Positions 8,983 to 17,423 of a DNA stretch of 21,184 nt are shown one piece after another (position 1 is the first letter of the stretch; each line of letters opens with the position of its first letter). The notes under the pieces are model-generated. The model did no database searches. It had not been told where the DNA came from and worked only from the letters and a program-made list of their open reading frames with translations. The translations under genes were made by a program, and so were the position numbers. The stretch is from positions 1 through 21,184 of the forward strand of contig CAYMST010000060.1 of the NCBI GenBank assembly GCA_964393115.1, read 5' to 3'. This DNA is from CAYMST01 sp964393115 (GTDB taxonomy: Bacteria > Bacteroidota > Bacteroidia > Cytophagales > Cyclobacteriaceae).

Positions 8983-10002
8983 ATGGAAAGAATCATCATT
9001 TCACTATCGTTATTTTTATCCTTAAATACTTTGATACTGGCACAACAGAGTGCTGGTATCTATATGTCTAAGTTGGGAGAAGGATACAAGCAAATTCAAA
9101 AAGACACTTGGGACTATGTGAAGCAAGTGTCAAGAGGAAGAAATGCCTCAAAGATTGAAAAACGAAGAATTCAGCTTGCTAATACGCTTAGACAATCTAA
9201 GCAACGAGCGGCACGAAATGGTGCGTTTGAAGGTGACAATACCCTCAAAACAGCTGTAGTTGACTACCTACACTATTCTTATTTGGTCATAAATGAGGAC
9301 TATAGACGCATAGTTAATTTGGAAAAAATAGCCGAAGAATCTTATGACGATATGGAAACTTATTTGATGACCAAAGAAGCTGTCAATAAGAAGATGGACT
9401 CTATAGCAAATGTTTTGAATGAGGCTGAAGAGTCATTTGCAAAAAAGTATAATATCACACTGTTGAAGGAAGAATCTAGACTTTCTAAAAAGCTGAATAA
9501 TGCGAATGAAGTCAATGCTTATTACAATAAAGTTTTCCTAGTTTTTTTTAAATGTAATTGGTATGAAAATAGGATGTTGAGTGCCTTCAAAGGAGGAAAA
9601 ATTAGTGACGTTGAACAATACCGTCAGTCCTTGGAGCAATCCGCGTCAGAAGGAATTGATGATCTTAGGTCTATAGGACTGTATAGAGGGGACCGTCGCT
9701 TGAAAGATGCTGGACATTTTGCAATGGAGTTTTTCAGTTCGGAGGCTACTACTCATATCCCAAGACACGTCGACTTCCTGTTGAAACAACAAAGAATGGA
9801 AACGGTCAAAAAGAATTTTGATGCGAAAAATAAAAATACCTTAACTCAGCAAGATGTGGATGCCTTTAATAAGACAGTCAGTGAATTCAACGACGCAGTA
9901 GCTACCTACAATAAATCATCTCAAATGCTGAATAGAAAGAGAAATGAACAATTTATCGCTTTCGAAAAAGCTATTTCTGGATATTTCGATCGACACATGT
10001 AA
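8983..10002 (+). CDS. secreted helical protein, possibly LIC11966-family surface protein
   Basis: This is a predicted exported protein of 339 residues. The start is placed at ATG 8983, 7 bases after the protease stop. It is immediately followed by a signal peptide (MERIIISLSLFLSLNTLILA, cleavage near AQQ). The frame also extends to a TTG at 8965 inside the protease gene, but that would place charged residues ahead of the signal. The mature part is almost all helical and rich in Lys, Glu and Asn, with no enzymatic motif, cysteine pair or sorting domain. Blocks such as VVDYLHYSYLVINEDYRRIV and AEESYDDMETYLMTKEAV recall the family named LIC11966 surface proteins, known by name from Leptospira and also annotated in Bacteroidota. 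That assignment is from memory and uncertain. Tight spacing makes co-transcription with the protease likely. Confidence 0.75.
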   Translation: MERIIISLSLFLSLNTLILAQQSAGIYMSKLGEGYKQIQKDTWDYVKQVSRGRNASKIEKRRIQLANTLRQSKQRAARNGAFEGDNTLKTAVVDYLHYSYLVINEDYRRIVNLEKIAEESYDDMETYLMTKEAVNKKMDSIANVLNEAEESFAKKYNITLLKEESRLSKKLNNANEVNAYYNKVFLVFFKCNWYENRMLSAFKGGKISDVEQYRQSLEQSASEGIDDLRSIGLYRGDRRLKDAGHFAMEFFSSEATTHIPRHVDFLLKQQRMETVKKNFDAKNKNTLTQQDVDAFNKTVSEFNDAVATYNKSSQMLNRKRNEQFIAFEKAISGYFDRHM

Positions 10003-10031
10003 ATGTTGGAGCGCCTCATCAGGTGATGCCC

Positions 10032-10079
10032 CATAAATGAAAGAAGCCAATCTCAAAGGATTGGCTTCTTTCATTTATG
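10032..10079 (+). terminator. intrinsic terminator hairpin after the protease operon
   Basis: This is a perfect 21-base-pair stem (arms 10032-10052 and 10059-10079) around the six-base loop TCAAAG. The stem centre is GAAGCCAATC/GATTGGCTTC and the 3' arm carries TTCTTTCATTTAT. It lies 30 bases after the stop at 10002. The symmetry would let it work in either direction. Confidence 0.8.
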
Positions 10080-10273
10080 TAAAAAGTTAATAATGCTTGG
10101 TAAAACATCTTCGGATGAGATTTCTATCGAAGATAAAAGATAGCATTGCTAGGTGTAAGACTTTGAATAATAGTGGGTTATAGAGTTGTCCAGATTAATA
10201 TTTCGAACTCTTAAATTATTTTTTTGGTCTCAAAATGTGCATTAGTATGATTGTTGTTAGGTTGCTAAGTGAT

Positions 10274-10315
10274 GTCAACCGCTGGAAGAAATGGCAGTCA
10301 TGGTTGACCGTCAAC
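10274..10315. promoter_or_regulatory. cluster of GTCAAC/GTTGAC half-sites
   Basis: GTCAACC at 10274-10280 and GGTTGAC at 10302-10308 form an inverted repeat spaced by 21 bases. The second half-site also belongs to a perfect palindrome, GTTGAC-C-GTCAAC, at 10303-10315. The cluster ends 23 bases ahead of the ATG of the T9SS-exported protein, so it may be an operator or activator site. No regulator is assigned. Confidence 0.35.
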
Positions 10316-10338
10316 TCATACCTAAACATTAAGCTGAA

Positions 10339-13300
10339 ATGACGTATAAGATTACTTATTTTATTTTCTCCATTACCCTGTGTTTTCAGGTTTCAGTGGC
10401 CCAGTGGAAACCTATAAACCCAGGGGCAGGAGGCCAGGTGCAAGATATTGTTTCAGACCCAAATCAGCCTGGTACAGTTTATTTAGCCTCAGATATGGAA
10501 GGGGTATATAAGAGCAATGATTTTGGACAATCTTGGCATATTACTGGTCAACTGATTCATAACAGAGTATACGCGGTTACTGTGACTCCGGGAAACTCAG
10601 ATAGAATATTCGTTGGAACTCTTTATGGGCTTCATGTCTCTAACGATGGTGGTGAGAGTTATCAGCTTGTGGATATTACTCGACGAAACTCAATAGGGTG
10701 TATTGCGGTGAAGCCTGATGACGCTAATTATATAGTTGCTGGCCTTGGATGGAGGGATGATGATGGATTTCCCCAACGCTTTAATGAAAGTCAAGAAGGT
10801 GCTGGAACGGTTGTTATATCTGAAGATGGTGGTGTTACTTGGAAAAAATACGTTTTTGATAGTCAAATTAGCGGTGACCGAAATGTATTTACGATCTCAT
10901 TTGATCCAACTGATCATGAGGTTATTTATTTGGCATCAAACAGAGGTGCTTTCAAAAGTAGTAATGCTGGTAAGACTTGGAGTAAGTTGGATAAGCCACC
11001 AGGAAGCGATCATTGTAAAGGATTGAGCATAAGCCCAGATGGAAAAGTGATCTATGCTGTGTTTAATCGTCCCGGTAAATTGTTCGTAACCAAATCGGAT
11101 GATATTAACTGGCAATTGGCAATGGATGGACTAGGACCGAATAACTTTTATTGGTACCCAGAAGTAGACCCAAGGTCTTCAGAGACCACACATAAAATAC
11201 TGATGGGAATGCTAAGACACCGAGAAGGATTGTATGAAGGTACGTTTAAATGGTCCGATGGTGGTATGGTTAGTTATCAGTGGGAACGTATCTGGGATGA
11301 TGATGATATTTGGGATCGAGGTTGGGATTATGCTACTCCAAATGCAAGAGTCGCTCACTACACCCCCACTACCTGGGATCGTGGGCTTTGGTCAACAACC
11401 AATCAGACTATTTATTACGCCACTTTTGCAGCAGATACATTTGCATGGCACAATCGTTATTCTACTCCAAATGATGACTTTCAGGTACCTCATTGGGGCA
11501 CTACATTCCCTACATACTCAGGAAGAGGTTCAGAGAGTACATATAGTTATGACATAGCCGTTTATGATAACTATATGATTCAAGGACAGGCAGATAATGG
11601 TTTTATGGAAAGTTGGGATTTTGGCGTGTCATGGTCTAACATGCAACATCGCCAGCCCGGAGGTGCACCTTTATCTGATGTGCAAGCCGTCGACGTGGCT
11701 GATGCTTGGGGAGTGCCAGTGGTCTTGGCACAGGCTACTTCGGGCTATGGGGGAAACGCTAGCGACGGTCGTCTGTATGCCAAGCTGCTTAAAAATTCAG
11801 ATCCAACGGACAAATGGTTTCATTTAGGTGGAGGACAGAATCGCCTTCAGGGCATTGGAAATGGGATATTAAGAGATATTGCCGTATCTCCTGTAAATCG
11901 GGCTAAGGTATTTACATTTTCATCTGGTGATGGACTTTATCTTATTGAGGATATTGGTCAAATGATAGATGCACATGAAAAAGGTAAACGACTTACAGCG
12001 AAAAAAATAACAAACGGGGTAGCAGCTGGTGCCAGGAGTGCTAAAAAAATATCTCCTCATCCATTAAACGAAAATGTTGTATTCTTCAATGCTACTACTG
12101 GAAGTCAAGGTGTGTACCGAGGTGAGCAAAAAGGAGAAGTATGGCATTGGGAAAAGATATATAACAGCCAAGGCTGGGATGGCGAGATTATTTCATGGGA
12201 AAATAAAGGTCAAGTGTGTCTTCTTTATTTTGGCTTGGCTTCTGGCGATCACGGTGATGGTAGTCATGCCGTCGCGGCACTTTCAACGGATGAAGGAAAA
12301 AATTGGAACATCATTCTCAATAAAGAAATGGCTATGGAGCTAAAATCAAACATCTGGTTTGATGAGATGAAGGATGTATACACATTTGTTACCAAAGGAG
12401 GGCCTGCCGCTTATGAGGATAAAATAGTCGTTAACTATTATAATCATCGCTTACAACTGGGATATGGTATGTTTTTAGGAACCATTCAAGAAGACGGCAC
12501 CGTAGTATGGGAAGACTGGACTGGAGACTTACATTTTCCGGGTACCACTTCCGGTATTATGGCCAATGAAGATGATAAGATGTATTTCTTTGGCTCGACT
12601 GCTGGTGCCGGCGCATGGAAAAGAGAAATTGCACCAGCTCCAGCAAAGCCAGATATACCGCTTGCTCCTAATCAACTAACAGCTGATTTACTTTCGAATA
12701 ATCTAATTTATCTCTCATGGTCAAGTAGCTCCATTCATGAAAGCGGATTCAGAATTGAACGAAAGGAAAATGATTCAGAGTTCGCTGTAGTAGGGCAAGT
12801 TGGAAAAGGAGATACCACCTTTTCAGATACCGGCCTGGAGGCTGAAACTGAATATACATACCGTATTATGGCTTTTAATGAATCTGGAGCTGAGTATAGT
12901 CCATTAGCTCATGTGACTACTGAAACACAAGACGTTTCCCTTTGTCGACATCCGAATTTAATTGCAAATGGAGATTTTATGAGTGAACTAAACAATTGGG
13001 AATTTTACAACGGGGGCGAAGCAAAAGGGGCGGCATCTGTCGTTTCAGATCCAGAAGAAGGGCAAATAGCCTATTTAAAGATTGATGCTATTACGGGTAA
13101 GCAGCAAGATTTACAATTTATATATCCATTTGAGTCACTTAGTGGTCAGAGCGCATATCAAGTGTCCTTTCGAGCGAAAGCAGCGGAGGATAGGATTGCC
13201 TTATTTCGTGTAATGATGGATGGTTACCCATGGACAAGCTTTATGGATAGGACAATAGATCTCACTTCAGAAATGCAAGAATTTGGACCTTTTGAGTTTT

Positions 13301-13932
13301 TCATTACCGATGATCAGTCCAACGTACGCATAGACTTCTTCCTAGGAATGGATGACGAAGATGTGTGGATTTCTGAGGTAAACCTCAAGTCTAATGATAA
13401 TTGTGTTGATGTACACAGCGTCGTCCTATCAGGTTGTCCGTCGCTGAACCTTAGTGTTAATGAGCAGGTAACTATATCAGCGGATATTCTACCTGAAGAA
13501 GCCACGAATAAATCAATCAGCTGGACCGTGATGGATAATACTATTGCCACCGTATCGAGTTCTGGAGTTGTTACTGCTATCAGGAACGGAGAGACAATGG
13601 TTATTGCCAGGTCTGACCAAAGTGATATTGCAGATACCTGTACCATTGTCGTCTCGGAAGTTTTAGGAATAGATTTTGAGGCTAAGTCAGAATTTGACAT
13701 CATACCAAACCCAATTAACCAATTCAATGCTTTTACCTTTCGTTTTCATCGACCGGTAAGTGGCGTATTGACTATTATTAATGTAAATGGTGTGGTTATT
13801 GACAAAATCAAGGTTAACCAAAAAACTGAGGCTAATTATTTTTCAAAGGATAAGTTAAGAAAAGGCGTCTATTTCGTTCAATTCAATGATGTTAATGAGA
13901 ATAACACTGTAAGAAAGCTTCTAATTCGTTAA
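10339..13932 (+). CDS. secreted multidomain Asp-box beta-propeller protein with FnIII, CBM-like, Big_2 and T9SS sorting domains
   Basis: This is a 1197-residue exported protein. A signal peptide (residues 1 to about 21, cleavage before QWKPI) is followed by a large BNR/Asp-box propeller region (about 22-765), as in sialidases, GH74 enzymes and sortilin-type proteins. Six Asp-box-like motifs are visible: SNDFGQSW, SNDGGESY, SEDGGVTW, SSNAGKTW, SWDFGVSW and STDEGKNW. Next come a fibronectin type III domain (about 772-864), a carbohydrate-binding-like jelly roll starting PNLIANGDFMSELNNWEFYN (about 868-1019), and a bacterial Ig-like Big_2 domain (about 1022-1106, ISWTVMDNTIATVSSSGVV). A T9SS type A sorting domain (about 1115-1197) has the marker sequences IIPNP and LRKGVYFVQF and ends VRKLLIR. 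The domain set points to extracellular polysaccharide or glycoprotein binding or cleavage. Catalytic residues could not be assigned, so enzyme activity is inference. It is flanked by a terminator upstream and a 245-base gap downstream, and is probably monocistronic. Confidence 0.9.
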   Translation: MTYKITYFIFSITLCFQVSVAQWKPINPGAGGQVQDIVSDPNQPGTVYLASDMEGVYKSNDFGQSWHITGQLIHNRVYAVTVTPGNSDRIFVGTLYGLHVSNDGGESYQLVDITRRNSIGCIAVKPDDANYIVAGLGWRDDDGFPQRFNESQEGAGTVVISEDGGVTWKKYVFDSQISGDRNVFTISFDPTDHEVIYLASNRGAFKSSNAGKTWSKLDKPPGSDHCKGLSISPDGKVIYAVFNRPGKLFVTKSDDINWQLAMDGLGPNNFYWYPEVDPRSSETTHKILMGMLRHREGLYEGTFKWSDGGMVSYQWERIWDDDDIWDRGWDYATPNARVAHYTPTTWDRGLWSTTNQTIYYATFAADTFAWHNRYSTPNDDFQVPHWGTTFPTYSGRGSESTYSYDIAVYDNYMIQGQADNGFMESWDFGVSWSNMQHRQPGGAPLSDVQAVDVADAWGVPVVLAQATSGYGGNASDGRLYAKLLKNSDPTDKWFHLGGGQNRLQGIGNGILRDIAVSPVNRAKVFTFSSGDGLYLIEDIGQMIDAHEKGKRLTAKKITNGVAAGARSAKKISPHPLNENVVFFNATTGSQGVYRGEQKGEVWHWEKIYNSQGWDGEIISWENKGQVCLLYFGLASGDHGDGSHAVAALSTDEGKNWNIILNKEMAMELKSNIWFDEMKDVYTFVTKGGPAAYEDKIVVNYYNHRLQLGYGMFLGTIQEDGTVVWEDWTGDLHFPGTTSGIMANEDDKMYFFGSTAGAGAWKREIAPAPAKPDIPLAPNQLTADLLSNNLIYLSWSSSSIHESGFRIERKENDSEFAVVGQVGKGDTTFSDTGLEAETEYTYRIMAFNESGAEYSPLAHVTTETQDVSLCRHPNLIANGDFMSELNNWEFYNGGEAKGAASVVSDPEEGQIAYLKIDAITGKQQDLQFIYPFESLSGQSAYQVSFRAKAAEDRIALFRVMMDGYPWTSFMDRTIDLTSEMQEFGPFEFFITDDQSNVRIDFFLGMDDEDVWISEVNLKSNDNCVDVHSVVLSGCPSLNLSVNEQVTISADILPEEATNKSISWTVMDNTIATVSSSGVVTAIRNGETMVIARSDQSDIADTCTIVVSEVLGIDFEAKSEFDIIPNPINQFNAFTFRFHRPVSGVLTIINVNGVVIDKIKVNQKTEANYFSKDKLRKGVYFVQFNDVNENNTVRKLLIR

Positions 13933-14011
13933 GTCGGGCTCGTGGTGATGTGAATCGGCTATCTCACAAAGCGCGGTTAAGGATACCAGTGACAAAATAC
14001 AGGGCGATCGT

Positions 14012-14042
14012 TATTTTTGATGCTTGAGTCTAAGTAATTTTG
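14012..14042 (+). promoter_or_regulatory. two candidate -7 elements upstream of the AAA+ operon
   Basis: TATTTTTG (14012-14019) and TAATTTTG (14035-14042) both match TAnnTTTG exactly. The TTG ending the first could serve as an upstream element for the second, but the 15-base spacing is short. Either would give a leader of about 130-150 bases before the ATG at 14178. Confidence 0.3.
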
Positions 14043-14177
14043 AGGAATGTGATATACCTATGGCTTGTTCGGTAGACGTATGTTTACTGTTAATAATAGT
14101 ATTTACGCTCTAAATATAGTTTCGGAGAAATACTTTATTCAGAATAATAGGCTATGGATTGCTACGTATGAATTGAT

Positions 14178-15482
14178 ATGACTGAAGATAGTATTAAGAA
14201 TTTGAGAGAGGCGCTAAGGTTTTCTCCTGATAACATCCCTTTAAAACTTCACTTGGCAAATCTTTTAAGAGAGTCTGGTAAACTAGATGAGGCGCAGAAA
14301 GAATATCAGGAGCTTCTTGAATTTGGTCAGAACGATAAGGCGCAGTATGGACTTGCAGCCATATTTTATGAGAAAAAGCAATATGCTGAGTGTAACGTGA
14401 TACTAGAACAATTGCTCTTGGCTGACGACGAAAATTTCGACTATCTCTTACTTCATACTAGAGCTCTTGTCGGAGAAAATGATATTGCGCAAGCAATAGA
14501 GCAATACCAACGTGTGCTATCCATCAATTCGTTATTCACTGATGAAGAACTAGACAGTAGGCTTCGCCTTGCCGCTACTTCGGATGATTTACTGGACGAT
14601 GACTTAGAAGATGATTTTATTGAAAAACCAGATCTAAGTTTTGATGACGTGGGGGGAATGGATAATGTGAAGAACGAAATTGATTTGAAAATAATCCAAC
14701 CGCTAAAACATGCTGATATCTACAAATCTTATGGGAAAAAAGTTGGAGGAGGGATACTCCTATACGGACCTCCCGGATGTGGGAAGACATTTTTAGCTAA
14801 GGCCACAGCTGGTCAGGTAAATTCGAAGTTTATTTCAGTGAGCTTGGATGATGTTCTGGATATGTGGATTGGGAATAGTGAAAAGAACTTACATGAGATT
14901 TTTCAGCTTGCTAGAGAAAGTGCACCATGCGTATTGTTTTTTGATGAAATAGATGCTCTTGGAGCTAGTAGGGGTGATATGAAACAATCTGCCGGCAGAA
15001 TGCTCATCAATCAATTTTTACAAGAACTAGATGGCATTAGTCATGACAATGATGGTGTTTTGATTATTGGAGCCACGAATACGCCATGGCATCTAGATGC
15101 TGCTTTTCGAAGACCGGGTAGGTTTGACCGAATTATTTTTGTGCCACCACCAGACGAAAAAGCAAGAGAGTCAATTTTTGAACTTAAACTAAAGGAAAAG
15201 CCTAAAGAGGCTATTAACTATAATAGTCTGGCTAAGGCTGCGAAATATTTTTCTGGAGCGGACATTGAAGCGGTAGTGGATATTGCCATTGAGTTAGTGC
15301 TGGCAGATGCGCTAAAAGCTGGCGTACCAAAACCCCTGACGACTAAACTATTAAAGAACGCGTTGGGTAAACATAAACCAACCACCAAAGAGTGGTTTAC
15401 TACAGCCAAGAACTTTGCTTTATATGCGAATGAATCGGGATTGTACGATGAGATATTAGATTATCTAAAAATTAAAAAATAG
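14178..15482 (+). CDS. TPR-AAA+ ATPase
   Basis: This is a 434-residue cytoplasmic ATPase. Residues about 5-118 are tetratricopeptide-like helices (LREALRFSPDNIPLKLHLAN, then LLRESGKLDEAQKEYQELLE). An acidic linker (about 135-150, DDLLDDDLEDDF) leads to a classic AAA module beginning at SFDDVGGMDNVK. Walker A is GPPGCGKT (197-204), the pore loop is DMWIGNSEKN (228-237) with an aromatic Trp, Walker B is VLFFDEID (252-259), sensor 1 is GATN with Asn301, and the arginine-finger segment is FRRPGRFDR (310-318). A helical lid follows. The module is of the single-ring Cdc48/SpoVK/FtsH-like type, but there is no zinc-protease domain, so it should unfold or remodel rather than degrade. The next gene, a TPR membrane protein, starts at the base after the TAG stop, which suggests obligate co-expression. 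The substrate is unknown. Confidence 0.92.
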   Translation: MTEDSIKNLREALRFSPDNIPLKLHLANLLRESGKLDEAQKEYQELLEFGQNDKAQYGLAAIFYEKKQYAECNVILEQLLLADDENFDYLLLHTRALVGENDIAQAIEQYQRVLSINSLFTDEELDSRLRLAATSDDLLDDDLEDDFIEKPDLSFDDVGGMDNVKNEIDLKIIQPLKHADIYKSYGKKVGGGILLYGPPGCGKTFLAKATAGQVNSKFISVSLDDVLDMWIGNSEKNLHEIFQLARESAPCVLFFDEIDALGASRGDMKQSAGRMLINQFLQELDGISHDNDGVLIIGATNTPWHLDAAFRRPGRFDRIIFVPPPDEKARESIFELKLKEKPKEAINYNSLAKAAKYFSGADIEAVVDIAIELVLADALKAGVPKPLTTKLLKNALGKHKPTTKEWFTTAKNFALYANESGLYDEILDYLKIKK

Positions 15483-16724
15483 ATGATTGATAGTCAACTA
15501 GAACGCGCAAGTCTACTGATTCGGCAGCAACGCTATACTGAAGCTCAGAACATATTGATACAAGTTATCGCTAGTAATTCCGATGATCTTCAACCCTACG
15601 CTATGCTAGCGGAAGTCTTGGTAGAAACAAAAGAACTAGAAGAGGCCGAGCGAATTACCAATTTGGCGATAGAGAAAGCGCCTCATTACGATGTGCTTTA
15701 CTATATCAAAGCAAGGGTTATGTTGCATCAGGAAAAATATGTGGTAGCAGAAGAAAATTTAGCGCAAGCCGTACAAATTAACCCTAATGATGGAGATTAT
15801 TTTGCTCTTTGGTCATCCGTAAAGTTGATTAGAAAGAAGTACCCTGAAGCATTAGAATTGGCCAATAAAGCTTTGGAAGTAGACCCTGATAACATTCATG
15901 GGCTCAATATGCGAAGCACAGCGCTATTACGACTCAACAAGAAAGAAGAGTCATTTAATACGATTGAAGGTGCTTTGGGCGAGGATCCGAATAACGCCTA
16001 TACCCATACGAATTATGGTTGGGGATTATTGGAAAAGGGAGACCATAAAAAGGCTTTAGAGCATTTCAAAAAAGCGCTGAGTATCAATCCAGAGTTCGAA
16101 TATGCACGAACAGGCATGGCCGAGGCACTTAAGTCGCGTTATTTCGTATATAAGCAATTTTTGAGCTACACCTTGTGGATTAGTAGATTGTCATCTGGAT
16201 ATCAATGGGCCTTTATACTAGGTATGTACCTTGGGTTTCAATATCTGGAAAAGCTAGCCAATGATTACCCAGTTCTTAGTCCATATTTAACTCCTTTATT
16301 GATTTTGATGGGACTCGTGGCTTTTTCCACTTGGGTGATTGGTCCGATTAGTAACCTATTCCTAAGACTAAATGTATATGGCAGACATTTACTGGAAAGG
16401 GACGAAATTCGTAATTCCAATTACGTCGGAATCTGCTTGATCGTCTTCATAGTTGGGATTATTGGATATTTGATTTCAGGAGTCGATCCATGGCTTACAG
16501 TGATTGTATTTGGATTTGCTATGATGGTACCATGCGGATCTATGTTTGCTAGGAGTCGCTATAAAAACGTATTCGTAATTTATACCATTGGATTAGGAAT
16601 ACTAGGCATAGCAGCCATAGGTGTAGCCTTTTTTACAGGCAATCCGCTAAATCTGTTATCCTCTGGATTCATCATGGGCTTTGTCGGATACCAATGGGTC
16701 TCCAATTTATTTAGGATAAAGTAG
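15483..16724 (+). CDS. TPR multi-pass membrane protein paired with the AAA+ ATPase
   Basis: This is a 413-residue protein with two parts. Residues about 5-215 are tetratricopeptide repeats, with typical units such as YPEALELANKALEVDPDN (120-137) and HKKALEHFKKALSINPE (188-204). Residues about 240-406 are membrane-embedded, with about six hydrophobic segments near 241-258, 267-287, 314-333, 337-353, 362-384 and 388-406. There is no signal peptide, so the TPR domain should face the cytoplasm. The ATG at 15483 directly follows the stop of the AAA+ gene (TAGATG). A partnership in which this protein tethers the ATPase to the membrane through TPR contacts is inference. No catalytic motif was seen in the membrane half and the C-terminal domain family is not recognised. 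Confidence 0.88.
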   Translation: MIDSQLERASLLIRQQRYTEAQNILIQVIASNSDDLQPYAMLAEVLVETKELEEAERITNLAIEKAPHYDVLYYIKARVMLHQEKYVVAEENLAQAVQINPNDGDYFALWSSVKLIRKKYPEALELANKALEVDPDNIHGLNMRSTALLRLNKKEESFNTIEGALGEDPNNAYTHTNYGWGLLEKGDHKKALEHFKKALSINPEFEYARTGMAEALKSRYFVYKQFLSYTLWISRLSSGYQWAFILGMYLGFQYLEKLANDYPVLSPYLTPLLILMGLVAFSTWVIGPISNLFLRLNVYGRHLLERDEIRNSNYVGICLIVFIVGIIGYLISGVDPWLTVIVFGFAMMVPCGSMFARSRYKNVFVIYTIGLGILGIAAIGVAFFTGNPLNLLSSGFIMGFVGYQWVSNLFRIK

Positions 16725-16922
16725 TCTCAACATCTGATCTATACTGCTATATGTTCAAAAACGATTTGTCTTTGCTGCATAGTTGTTCATTATGATCGGA
16801 TGCATAGGTGTCTGACTAGGATAATGATGACCATTTTTAACAATTGATCAGAAAGGTGTGGAGTGACACCTTATCAGTATTATCTCTACATGATAACTTG
16901 ATTAATCACTAGTGATATACCC

Positions 16923-17033
16923 TTAAAACACATTAACCAGAAAAAATGCTAATACGATGATCACAGCTTGAATCGCTATTGCTGCCAAGTGATATCCATT
17001 AATAGTCGGGCGTTTAATTATATTCTTAACCAT
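16923..17033 (-). CDS. putative small membrane protein, 36 residues
   Basis: The ATG is at 17031-17033 and the stop TAA at 16923-16925. The product begins MVKNIIKRPTINGYHLAAIA and continues with a hydrophobic run ending VNVF. It has a basic N-terminal tail (three Lys/Arg in nine residues) followed by one predicted transmembrane helix, residues about 15-36. The leader upstream on the minus strand is AT-rich (TTATATAAATAATAAATGAG), like leaders of other genes here. There is no homolog I can name. It might be a one-TM regulatory or assembly subunit or a toxin-like peptide. Support rests only on composition and topology. Confidence 0.45.
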   Translation of the reverse strand: MVKNIIKRPTINGYHLAAIAIQAVIIVLAFFLVNVF

Positions 17034-17324
17034 AACACTGTCTCATTTATTATTTATATAAGTAACTCTAAATAATCTCTACTGTTCTGGTAATCTCAAT
17101 ATATAAAGCTGTTATACTACAAATGAGCGTGTTTGGTTGTCTTAAAATGTCTTTTTTACGTAAATAAATTGCTTGTTGAATAACAATTGACATTCGTGTA
17201 ATAAAACGAAGTGATTTTGAAATTATTTTAATCCGCCCAAAGGGAAAATGTTGCGATGTCTTTGAATTCCATGACTTAAGGAGGTATAAAGGGACACTTA
17301 GTTATATGAAGTTTATTCAAGAGC

Positions 17325-17399
17325 TGATATAAAATCCAGTAACACGTCGCTCACACCAACTCTTTTGTGTAATTATCTTATGGATTACCTATAAATTGA
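17325..17399 (+). repeat. diverged intergenic repeat, copy A
   Basis: This is one of three related segments. The shared backbone reads TATAAAAtCcAGTAA, CACCAACTCTTTTG, TAATTATCTTATGGATT and ATAAA. It lies immediately upstream of the DJ-1/PfpI gene. Copy B (18894-18965) and copy C (19136-19210) align along the full length with only small gaps, by eye at about two-thirds identity. Confidence 0.6.
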
Positions 17400-17423
17400 A
17401 CATTCATATAAAACCAAAAATGG

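Larger units (their letters stand above)
10003..10338. other. 336-base intergenic region: terminator, then putative operator region
   Basis: Apart from the terminator hairpin, this gap has no ORF with coding character. Its 3' part, directly ahead of the large secreted protein, holds three GTCAAC-type half-sites, listed separately. No exact TAnnTTTG element was found; the closest is TATTTTTTTG near 10217-10226, with two extra T. Confidence 0.6.
16725..17423. other. 699-base gene-poor region with one small ORF and one repeat copy
   Basis: This gap between the AAA+ pair and the DJ-1 gene holds a minus-strand 36-codon ORF (16923-17033), a weak hairpin at 16853-16872 (AAGGTGT/ACACCTT) without a T-run, and a copy of the intergenic repeat at 17325-17399. 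No clear terminator for the AAA+ operon and no tRNA were found. Confidence 0.6.

Noticed and set aside
13314..13727. 137-residue minus-strand ORF inside the T9SS protein gene
   Set aside because: It is a shadow of the strongly supported plus-strand gene (Big_2 domain region), with no recognisable motif.
16853..16872. Hairpin AAGGTGT/ACACCTT as terminator of the AAA+ operon
   Set aside because: There is no T-run on either side, the stem is only 7 bases, and it lies more than 120 bases after the stop.
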